From positions 1 to 6,963 of the forward strand of contig CAZOOK010000085.1 of assembly GCA_964581385.1 (NCBI GenBank): a DNA stretch of 6,963 bases. Direction: 5' to 3'. Source of the stretch: CAZOOK01 sp964581385. GTDB taxonomy: Bacteria > Pseudomonadota > Gammaproteobacteria > Nevskiales > Nevskiaceae. The translations under genes and the position numbers were made by a program. Positions 1 to 6,963 of the stretch are shown one piece after another; the stretch's first letter is position 1; each line of letters starts with the position of its first letter. Below the pieces are notes generated by a model. That model worked only from the letters and a program-made list of their open reading frames with translations. It was not told the DNA's origin and did no database searches.

Positions 1-1022
1 CTGGACAGCCCAAGGGCGTCATGGTCGAGCATCAAAGTGTCAGCAATCTGGTGACCGCGCAAGGCCAAGCGCTGGATATACACCCGCACAGTCGCATCCT
101 GCAGTTTGCTTCGTTCAGTTTCGATGCGGCGGTATGGGAAATTGCGATGGCCGTGTGTCATGGCGCGAGCCTGCATTTGGCGCCGCGTGAACATCTGATG
201 CCGGGTGAGCCATTGCTGGCGATGCTGAACACCCATCAGATCAGTCACGCCACCCTGCCACCGAGTGCGCTCCAATCATTACCGTCAAAATTCAAACCGA
301 AAGCACTTCATAGCCTGATCGTGGCTGGCGAATCCTGTCCACCAGGGCTGGTGCAGCAATGGGCGCGTGGACGGCGTTTTATCAATGCCTACGGTCCGAC
401 CGAAGCCACGGTGTGCGCGAGTGTGCATTCCTGCAGTTCTGACGATAAAAGCATTCCACCGATCGGTCGTCCGATATCGAACACGCGCATTTATATTCTG
501 GACGGTCACGGCGAGCCGGTACCAGTGGGGGGGTGTGGTGAGATTTACATAGGTGGAGCGGGCGTTGCGCGTGGGTATCTGAATCGTGACGCGCTGACGG
601 CGGAGCGTTTTCTGGCGGATCCGTTCAGCGATGAAAGCGGCGTGCGGATGTACCGGACGGGGGACGTGGGGCGGTGGCGCGAGGACGGAGTCATTGAGTA
701 CCTGGGGCGCAGCGACGACCAAGTGAAGATCCGTGGATATCGGATTGAGCTGGGGGAGATTGAAGCGCAGCTGCGGGATTGCGAAGGAATCCGGGACTGC
801 GCGGTAGTCGCACGCGGGACGGATAACAACAAGCGTCTGGTGGCGTACCTGACGCTGCAATCCGGTTGCGCCGGGATTGAAATCTCTCAGGTACGTGAGC
901 AGCTTGCACGTGTGCTGCCGGAGTACATGGTGCCTGCGGCGTACGTGGTGCTGGAGTCATTGCCGCTGACGGTGAATGGGAAGCTGGACCGGAAGGCATT
1001 GCCGGCGCCGGATCAGGACACG
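1..1022 (+). other. Adenylation domain A1, partial (N-terminus outside window), predicted phenylalanine-specific
   Basis: The fragment starts at the end of the A3 phosphate-loop motif and runs to A10. It shows FDAAVWEI (residues 40-47, A4), NAYGPTE (128-134, A5), YRTGD (217-221, A7), GRSDDQVKIRGYRIE (235-249, A8) and NGKLDRKALP (325-334, A10). Aligned by hand to GrsA-PheA, the pocket residues are D41, A42, W45, T84, I106, A108, A129, V137, C138 and K327, giving DAWTIAAVCK. This differs from the GrsA phenylalanine code (DAWTIAAICK) by one conservative Ile-to-Val change. Phenylalanine is therefore the best call; another aromatic such as Tyr or Trp is less likely. K327 is the catalytic A10 lysine. 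The part coding the A7-A8 region is a perfect copy of the same part of A2. Confidence 0.93.
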
Positions 1023-4000
1023 TATGCGGTGCGTGCGTACGAGGCCCCCTGCGGAGAAGTAGAGGAAGCGCTGGCGCAGATCTGGAGTGAGCTGCTGAGT
1101 GTCGAGCGTGTGGGACGGCAGGATCACTTCTTTGAGCTGGGCGGGCATTCGCTGCTGGCGGTGCAGGCGGTGTCGCGTATTGGCGCCGTGCTGGGCCGCG
1201 AGGTTTCACTGCGCGAGCTGTTTGAGCACCCGGTGCTGGAGGCGCTGGCTAAATGTATCGAGACGAAACGAGCCGTGGCGCTTGTGCCCATTGGCCTGGC
1301 CGATCGGAGTCAGCCTTTATCCGTGTCGCTGGCGCAGCAGCGGCTGTGGTTTATCGATCAGCTGGAAGGGGCAGGGGCGACGTACCACATCGCAGGCGGT
1401 CTGCGTCTGCAAGGGCGGTTAGACATAGCTGCGCTGCAGGCGACCTTCGACACGCTGATCGAGCGTCACGAGGTTTTGCGCACATGCTTCGTCAGCGTGG
1501 ACTGCCAGCCGGTGCAGATCATTGCACCCGCCGCTTCATTCGATCTTTCCGCTATTGATTTGCGTAGTCACGCAGCGGCCGAGCGTGAGGCCGAGATTCA
1601 ACGTATCAGCACTGAATTCGCTGAAACACCCTTTGATCTCACCCGCGGTCCGCTGCTGCGCGGCGTGTTGATCCGTGTGAGCGACGACGAGCACTGCCTG
1701 CTGGTGGCGATGCACCACATCGTCAGCGACGGCTGGTCGCTGGGGGTGTTAATCCGGGAGATCGCGGCCTTGTACGGCGCGTACCGGCAAGGGAAAAAGA
1801 ATCCGCTGCTGCCGCTGCCGATCCAGTACGCCGACTACGCGGTCTGGCAACGGCAGATGCTGCTCAAAGGCGAGACGCTGAAGCGGCAGCTGGACTACTG
1901 GACGCAGCACCTGGCGGGCGCACCGGCCCTGCTGCAACTGCCGATGGACCATGCGCGTCCGCCCATGCAGCGCTATACGGGCGACAGCGTCGACATCGTC
2001 CTGGACGCGGCACTGACGGCGGGCCTGAAAGCCCTGTGCCGTCAATACGACGTGACGCTGCACATGGTGCTGTACACGGGCTGGGCGATTCTGCTGTCGC
2101 GGCTGAGCGGACAGGACGACGTCGTCATCGGCACGCCGGTGGCCAATCGGCCGCGGCGCGAGATCGAAGACCTCATCGGCTTTTTCGTCAATACGCTGGC
2201 GCTGCGTGCGGACCTGAGCGGCGAGCCGAGCATTGGCCAGCTGCTGGCTCGTATCAAAGCCACGACGCTGGGCGGCTACGCGCACCAGGACGTGCCCTTC
2301 GAGCAGGTGGTGGAAGCGGTACAGCCGCCGCGCAGCTTGAGCCACAGCCCGATCTTCCAGGTCCTGTTTGCGCTGCAGAACACGCCGCAGCAGCCACAGA
2401 TTTTACCGGGCCTGACACTCACGCCGCAGGCGCTGCCGCGGCAGCACACGCAATTCGACCTGACGCTGTCGCTGCAGGAAAACCAACACGAAATCGTCGG
2501 TGGCCTGGAGTACGCCCGCGACCTGTTTGACCGCGCCACGATCGAGCGCTGGATCGGGTATTTCAAAGTCATCCTCAACGCCATGGTCGCCGACGCTGAG
2601 CAGCGCGTGAACGCGCTGCCGTTGCTGAGCGACAACGAGCGTTGTCGGATTCTTGAGGATTTCAACGCCACCAAGGTGCCGTATCCGGACACGCAGTGTA
2701 TTCACACGTTGTTTGAGGCGCAGGTGGCGAAGACGCCGGAGGCCACGGCGGTTGTGTTTGAAGAGGAGAGCCTGAGCTACGCGGAATTAAACAAACGCGC
2801 GAACCAGCTCGCACATTACCTAAGACGACAAGGCGTCGGCCCCGACATGCTGGTGGCGATCTGTCTGGAGCGCAGCGTCGAGCTGGTGGTGGGGATTCTG
2901 GGGATTCTGAAGGCGGGCGGTGCCTATGTGCCGCTCGATCCCGCTTATCCGCCGCAGCGCCTGGCCTTCATGCTGGAGGATGCCCGGCCGCGTGTGATCG
3001 TTACGCAGGCATCCCTCAAGGACGTGCTGCCCGAGAGCGGCAGTCCGCGCGTGATGATTGATGCGCAGTGGAGCCAGATCGCGCAAGAGGACGACGGCAA
3101 CTCAGATCCCGCGACACTGGGTCTGACGTCACGGCATCTGGCCTACGTCATCTATACCTCCGGCTCCACAGGACAGCCCAAGGGGGTGATGAACGAACAC
3201 CGCGGCCTCGTGAACCGGCTGCAGTGGATGCAGGATGCCTACTCCCTTACCGAAAACGACCGTGTCCTGCAAAAGACGCCGGTCAGCTTCGATGTCTCCG
3301 TATGGGAATTTTTCTGGCCGCTGCTCGCCGGCGCGCGCCTGATCCTCGCACGCCCTGAAGAGCATCGGGACACTGTTTATCTGCGCCGTCTGATTTGCGA
3401 CGCCGGCATTACCGTGGTGCATTTCGTGCCGTCGATGCTGCAGGTCTTCCTGGATCACGGGGAAACGGAAGCGGCGCATTCGAGTCTGCGCCATATCGTT
3501 TGCAGCGGTGAAGAGCTGTCGGTGGCTTTGCAGTCACGCTGTCTGGACTGTTTTCCTTATGCCCGACTGCATAACTTGTATGGCCCCACGGAAGCCGCCA
3601 TCGATGTGACGTATTGGGAGTGCCGCGCCGAAGCAGATGCCGAGCGGGTCCCGATCGGTCGTCCGATATCGAACACGCGCATTTATATTCTGGACGGTCA
3701 CGGCGAGCCGGTACCAGTGGGGGGGTGTGGTGAGATTTACATAGGTGGAGCGGGCGTTGCGCGTGGGTATCTGAATCGTGACGCGCTGACGGCGGAGCGT
3801 TTTCTGGCGGATCCGTTCAGCGATGAAAGCGGCGTGCGGATGTACCGGACGGGGGACGTGGGGCGGTGGCGCGAGGACGGAGTCATTGAGTACCTGGGGC
3901 GCAGCGACGACCAAGTGAAGATCCGTGGATATCGGATTGAGCTGGGGGAGATTGAAGCGCAGCTGCGGGATTGCGAAGGGGTGCGGGACGGCGTGGTGTT

Positions 4001-6963
4001 GGCACGCGAAGACCGGGCTGGCGACAAGCGTCTGGTGGCGTACGTGACATTGAAATCCGGAGTGAACTTTGAAGCCTCGCGCGCGCGCGAGCATCTGGCG
4101 CGCCAGCTTCCGGAGTACATGATCCCGAGTGCGTATGTGGTGCTGGAGTCGTTGCCGCTGACGGTGAATGGGAAGCTGAACCGGAAAGCGCTGCCGGTGC
4201 CGGAGCAAGATTCGTATGTGGTGTCGGCGTACGAAGCGCCGCAGGGTCCGATCGAGGAAGCCCTCGCCAGGATCTGGTCGGAGCTGCTGGGCATCGAGCG
4301 TGTGGGCCGTCACGATCACTTCTTTGCACTGGGCGGACATTCGCTGCTGGCCGTTCGAATGATCGAACGATTGCGCCAGCAGGGATTGAAAGCAGGCGTG
4401 CGTAGTGTGTTTGAGACGCCAACGCTGGCCGAACTGGCCGCTACGATCGGCAACGAAATGCGTGCTGTGGAGTTTGTCGCGCCGCCCAATCGCATTCCAG
4501 CGGATTGCGACACGATCACGCCGGAAATGCTGACGCTGGTGTCTCTGGAGTCGGCGCAGATCGAGCGTATTGTGCACAGCGTGCCGGGCGGCGCGAGAAA
4601 TATCCAGGACATCTATCCGTTGGCGCCGCTACAGGAAGGTCTTCTATTTCATCATCTGCTCAGCGAGCAAGGGGACGTGTATATCTTGCCGACCCTGCTG
4701 GCCGCGGAGTCACGGGCGCGCCTCGATGCGCTGCTCGGTGCGCTACAGAGCGTCATCGACCGTCACGACATTCTGCGCAGCTCGATGGCATGGCACGGCC
4801 TGCCGCAACCGGTGCAGGTCGTGTGGCGGCAGGCCGCACTACCGATCGAGGTCTTGGAGCTGGATCCGGCGCGGGAGGCGCTCGAGCAGCTCAAAGCGCA
4901 GCTTGCCCCGCAGCATCAGCGCATGGACTTGCAGCGCGCACCGCTCGTGCGCGCGCGCATCGCTCGCGATCCGCACAGTGCCCGGTGGTACGTCATTCTG
5001 AAGCTGCACCACCTGGCCTGCGACCACGTCTCACTGGAAGTGCTGCTGTCGGAGCTGCGCGCCTGCCTGGAAGGCCGCCCGGAAACATTAAGTGCACCGG
5101 TGGCGTATCGCGACTATGTGGCACACGCCTTGGCATCCACCCAACAAGACGACGCGGAAGTCTTTTTCCGATCCCGTCTGGCGGACATCGACGAGCCGAC
5201 GGCACCGTTTGGGTTACTGGATATTCACGGCGACGGCAGCGCGATTGAAGAAGCGCGCCAGACTCTCGATATTCCATCGTCGCAGCGCGTGCGCCATCAC
5301 GCCCGGCGGCTGGGCGTCAGTGCCGCGACGCTGTTTCACGTGGCCTGGGCCTTAGTGGTCGCACGCTGCAGCGGACGTGACGATGTGGTCTTCGGCAGTG
5401 TGCTGTCGGGACGCACGCACGGCATCGCGGGTGCCGACCGCGTCGTAGGGATGTTTATCAACACGCTGCCGATCCGGTTATCGCTGAAGGACCGGTCCGT
5501 GCGGGAATTGATCGAGCAGACGCAGCGCGAGCTGGCAGCGTTGCTGAAGCACGAAGACGTTTCGCTGACGCGGGCACTGCGCTGCAGCGGTGTGTCGGCC
5601 GGTACGCCGCTGTTCAGTGCGGTGCTCAATTACCGGCATAGTGCTGCCATCGGTATTCTGGACACTGAGATTGCCGGCATCCGATTCATCTCCAGTCAGG
5701 AACGCACCAATTACCCGTTTGCGATGTCGGTCGACGACCTGAGCAGCGGTTTCGTGCTGACGGCGCAGACTGGATCTGGAATCGAGCCAAACCGAATCAA
5801 TGGCTACTTGCGCACAGCACTGACGATGCTCGCCGAGGCACTGGAGACAGCGCCGCAGACAAGGATCCTCGATCTTCCGATCGTGCCGGCGGACGAACAC
5901 CACCGCGTCCTGCATGACTTCAACGCGACGCACACCGCATTTCCCGAGCAGCAATGCATTCACACGCTGTTTGAGGCGCAGGTGCAGAAGACGCCCGATG
6001 CGACGGCGGTGGTCTACGAAGATCAGTCGCTGACGTACACGGAATTAAACCAGCGCGCGAATCAGCTCGCGCATTACCTAAGACGACAAGACGTGGGTCC
6101 GGACGTGCTGGTGGCGATCTGTCTGGAGCGCAGCATCGAGCTGATCGTGGGGATACTGGGCATTCTGAAGGCGGGCGGTGCGTACGTGCCGCTGGATCCG
6201 GCGTATCCGGTGCAGCGCTTGGCCATGATGCTCGAGGAGGCGAATCCACGCGTGATCGTGACGCAGGCCTCGCTCAAGGACGGTCTGCCGGAGACTGCCA
6301 GTCCCGCCGTGCTGCTCGACGCACCCGGCAGCCCGATCACCCAAGAGAACGACAGCAACCTCGACCCCACTACACTCGGCCTGACCTCGCGCCATCTGGC
6401 CTACGTCATCTACACCTCCGGATCCACAGGACAGCCCAAAGGGGTGATGGTCGAGCATCGAAGTGTGGTCAACGTGCTCAGCGCGATGCAAGCCGAGTAT
6501 GGAATATGCAACGCTGATCGCGTGTTGCAATTTGTTTCGTCGGCCTTCGATGTGTCGGTGCAGGAAATTTTCAGTACCCTCTTGTCAGGTGCCACGCTCG
6601 TGTTGCGCACGGACGAATGGATCGGCGATCCGCATGCCTTTTGGAAACACTGCGAAAAGGCTCGCATCACGGTTCTGCATCTACCGACCGCGTTCTGGCA
6701 GCAACTCATACAACATGGAGGCGCTCAATATCCCGCCGGTCTGCGGCTCCTGGCACTGGGCGGCGAAGCGATGGATGCGTCCATGCTCATGCGTGGTCTG
6801 CCGTCTGACTCCCGGCATCTGCGATTCTTGAATGAATACGGTCCCACCGAAGCGAGCATCACGGCAACGCTGAATTGGATCAAGACGGAAAGCGAGAATC
6901 GTCTTTCCATCGGTCGTCCGCTTGCCAACACGCGCATCTACATACTGGACGGGCATGGACATC
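1..6963 (+). CDS. Multimodular nonribosomal peptide synthetase, internal fragment (A-PCP-C-A-PCP-C-A), partial at both ends
   Basis: This gene encodes a cytosolic assembly-line enzyme that activates amino acids as aminoacyl-AMPs, holds them on phosphopantetheinyl carrier domains and joins them without a ribosome. The frame is open over the whole window (2320 codons from base 3) and begins inside an adenylation core motif (GQPKGVMVEH, residues 1-10). The domain order is A1, PCP1, C2, A2, PCP2, C3, A3, with all catalytic motifs recognisable. Equivalent A-domain points are 1056 codons (A1 to A2) and 1086 codons (A2 to A3) apart, normal for C-A-PCP modules. No thioesterase, stand-alone epimerase or docking segment is present, so loading and release happen outside the window. 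The predicted order is Phe, D-Ser, unknown. The NRPS call is essentially certain; the final product cannot be named. Regulation cannot be judged because no upstream DNA is included. Confidence 0.98.
459..787 (+). repeat. Perfect 329-bp direct repeat, copy 1 (in A1)
   Basis: These 329 bases are identical to 3651-3979 when compared base by base, at an offset of 3192 (1064 codons, in frame). The tract codes the stretch from PIGRPISNTRIYILDG to the end of the A8 region (LRDCEG). It begins just after the last pocket residue (C138). The 5' edge is abrupt: the bases upstream are largely unrelated. Past the 3' edge, similarity continues with scattered differences up to A10. Identity at every synonymous site points to recent gene conversion or duplication. 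Confidence 0.97.
1050..1262 (+). other. Peptidyl carrier protein domain PCP1
   Basis: A thiolation domain of about 70 residues lies between A1 and C2. It has the core motif FFELGGHSLLAV, with the phosphopantetheine-accepting serine at residue 383 (codon 1149-1151). The usual helix IW(S)ELL precedes it and the typical LRELFEHPVLEALA segment follows. It should carry the residue chosen by A1 (predicted Phe) and present the chain to C2. The LGGHSLL form, rather than the LGGDS form common before stand-alone epimerases, fits the C domain that follows directly. Confidence 0.95.
1314..2620 (+). other. Condensation domain C2, LCL type
   Basis: This domain forms the peptide bond between the chain on PCP1 and the aminoacyl group on PCP2. 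All seven motifs are readable: SLAQQRLWF (C1, starting near residue 442), RHEVLRTCF (C2), MHHIVSDGWS (C3, residues 570-579), YADYAVWQ (C4), IGTPVANR (C5, near 2127), LIGFFVNTLALR (C6) and HQDVPFEQVVE (C7). The catalytic second histidine is residue 572 (codon 1716-1718) and the HHxxxDG motif is intact. The N-terminus lacks the HH(I/L)xxxxGD dual-function motif and no E domain comes before it, so I infer an LCL domain that takes an L-configured donor. Its length of about 435 residues is normal. It is followed by an NERCRILEDFNAT linker into A2. Confidence 0.93.
2697..3190 (+). repeat. Diverged module repeat, N-terminal part of A2 (pairs with 5955-6448)
   Basis: The first ~165 codons of A2 align with those of A3 without gaps at an offset of 3258 bases (1086 codons). 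Exact blocks occur within it, for example 29 bases at 2848-2876 and about 20 bases around 3135-3154, separated by mostly synonymous differences. The similarity stops soon after the SGSTGQPKG motif, where the pocket segment starts. Confidence 0.85.
3651..3979 (+). repeat. Perfect 329-bp direct repeat, copy 2 (in A2)
   Basis: This is the partner of 459-787, placed in the same structural position of A2, directly after the pocket residues I1200 and D1201. The visible start of the matching region in A3 (from about 6906) codes a similar peptide (IGRPLANTRIYILDG) but differs at several bases, so as far as can be seen A3 does not belong to the identical tract. Confidence 0.97.
4245..4450 (+). other. 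Peptidyl carrier protein domain PCP2
   Basis: This thiolation domain follows A2. The core motif reads FFALGGHSLLAV, with the phosphopantetheine serine at residue 1447 (codon 4341-4343). An IWSELLGIERVGRHDHF helix and loop precede it, and VRSVFETPTLAELAA follows. The residue before LGG is Ala, where PCP1 has the common Glu; this is unlikely to affect function. About 50 linker residues (including APPNRIPAD and ITPEMLTLV) separate it from C3. There is no room for an epimerase domain here, so any epimerization of the predicted serine must be done by C3. Confidence 0.94.
4596..5890 (+). other. Condensation domain C3, probable dual condensation/epimerization (E/C) type
   Basis: The domain opens with NIQDIYPLAPLQEGLLFHH. 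It carries HHLLSEQGD at residues 1550-1558, which matches HH(I/L)xxxxGD, the second histidine motif known from dual E/C domains of arthrofactin-type lipopeptide synthetases. Such domains epimerize the upstream residue on its carrier and then condense the D form. Other motifs are RHDILRSS (C2), HHLACDH (C3, residues 1669-1675), YRDYVAH (C4), VVFGSVLSGR (C5), VVGMFINTLPIR (C6) and PLFSAVLNYRHS near the end. The active-site motif has His where canonical HHxxxDG has Gly; the second histidine (1670) and the aspartate (1674) are kept. The absence of an E domain in module 2 fits the dual role. I infer D-Ser as donor. The alternative is a plain C domain of a divergent subfamily. Confidence 0.82.
5955..6448 (+). 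repeat. Diverged module repeat, N-terminal part of A3 (pairs with 2697-3190)
   Basis: This is the A3 counterpart of 2697-3190. Shared landmarks include CIHTLFEAQV, HYLRRQ, LVAICLERS and SRHLAYVIYTSGSTGQPKGVM, many with identical codons. The start of the window (A1, GQPKGVMVEH) belongs to the same family of sequence and resembles A3 (GQPKGVMVEHRSV) more closely than A2 (GQPKGVMNEHRGL). Confidence 0.85.
5955..6963 (+). other. Adenylation domain A3, partial (C-terminus outside window), specificity not assigned
   Basis: The N-terminal two thirds of an A domain are present: LTYTELNQRANQLA (A1), LKAGGAYVPLDPAYP (A2), YTSGSTGQPKG (A3, ending near residue 2147), FDVSVQEIF (A4) and NEYGPTE (A5), stopping just inside the A6 region after IGRPLANTRIYILDG. 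Pocket residues by hand alignment are D2183, V2184, Q2187, H2226, A2251, G2253, E2278, I2286 and T2287; the final lysine is outside. DVQHAGEIT does not match any code I recall. Asp at the first position points to an ordinary alpha-amino acid. Gln, His and Glu lining the pocket hint at a polar substrate, but I do not assign one. Up to the A3 motif it aligns with A2 without gaps; after that the two diverge. Confidence 0.92.

Larger units (their letters stand above)
2697..4205 (+). other. Adenylation domain A2, complete, predicted serine-specific
   Basis: This is a full-length A domain of about 500 residues with LSYAELNKRANQLA (A1), LKAGGAYVPLDPAYP (A2), YTSGSTGQPKG (A3, ending near residue 1061), FDVSVWEF (A4), NLYGPTE (A5), YRTGD (A7), GRSDDQVKIRGYR (A8) and NGKLNRKALP (A10). 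Pocket residues by hand alignment to GrsA-PheA are D1097, V1098, W1101, H1140, V1166, S1168, L1192, I1200, D1201 and K1391, giving DVWHVSLIDK. This differs at one position from the serine code I remember for EntF (DVWHLSLIDK), so serine is the confident prediction. Bases 3651-3979 are identical to the matching part of A1. The first ~500 bases closely resemble the start of A3. Confidence 0.95.

Noticed and set aside
2036..2530. Plus-strand open frame of 164 codons in another frame over C2
   Set aside because: The real frame here contains the C5 to C7 condensation motifs. The alternative is Ala/Arg/Gly-rich, without domains or a ribosome binding site.
3189..3191. In-frame ATG codons (for example in GVMNEH) as gene starts
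   Set aside because: They fall inside conserved adenylation motifs of a continuous multidomain protein and have no ribosome binding site in a suitable position.
4352..4369. Seven-base inverted repeat with a four-base loop (CGTTCGA and TCGAACG)
   Set aside because: It lies within the PCP2 coding region (AVRMIERL), has no U tract after it and no gene boundary nearby. It is probably chance.
3534..4577. A 347-codon open frame on the minus strand, with several shorter ones elsewhere
   Set aside because: It lies opposite the A2/PCP2 coding sequence, which has clear motifs. Its translation is rich in His, Arg and Gln with no recognisable domain, and part of it recurs opposite the A1 repeat. It is a shadow of high-GC codon usage.
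4450..4600. Possible epimerase domain between PCP2 and C3
   Set aside because: Only about 50 residues are available, against roughly 430 for an E domain. The sequence is a linker running into the C1 motif of C3.
1..6963. Mobile element, CRISPR array, tRNA or rRNA gene
   Set aside because: The long direct repeats are homologous NRPS module parts in the same frame. No short spaced repeats, transposase sequence or structural RNA is seen, and the whole window is coding.

Overview
The window lies entirely inside one plus-strand nonribosomal peptide synthetase (NRPS) gene. A single reading frame, with codons starting at positions 3, 6, 9 and so on, is open from edge to edge: 2320 full codons, no stop, and neither the true start nor the true end of the gene. 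Residue n of the visible protein begins at base 3n. There is no intergenic DNA, and I see no promoter, terminator, RNA gene, mobile element or second gene.

The layout is A1 (partial) - PCP1 - C2 - A2 - PCP2 - C3 - A3 (partial). A is adenylation, PCP is peptidyl carrier protein and C is condensation. This is the back half of one module, one complete module, and the front of a third. No stand-alone epimerase (E), methyltransferase, thioesterase (TE) or docking region is visible, so these are internal modules of a longer assembly line.

Read against the GrsA-PheA binding-pocket positions, A1 gives DAWTIAAVCK (phenylalanine) and A2 gives DVWHVSLIDK (serine). A3 gives DVQHAGEIT plus an unseen final residue, which I cannot assign. 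C2 is a standard LCL-type domain with HHIVSDG. C3 carries HHLLSEQGD near its N-terminus, the extended His motif of dual condensation/epimerization domains, so the serine is probably turned to the D form as it is passed on. The predicted internal segment is L-Phe, then D-Ser, then an unknown residue. C3 is also unusual in reading HHxxxDH where HHxxxDG is canonical.

The most striking DNA-level signal is a perfect 329-bp direct repeat (459-787 and 3651-3979). It covers the C-terminal part of A1 and A2, starts just after the substrate-pocket segment and keeps the frame. The N-terminal halves of A2 and A3 are also closely similar, while the pocket segments between differ strongly and are somewhat lower in GC in A1 and A3. 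This mosaic suggests homogenised module backbones around exchanged specificity segments.

Organism: GC is roughly 60% by eye. The domain style resembles Burkholderiales or related proteobacterial lipopeptide synthetases as I remember them (the NIQDIYPLAPLQEG and DEPTAPFGLLD phrases of C3, the NRIPAD linker). That placement is from memory, is only moderately supported, and needs a database search.
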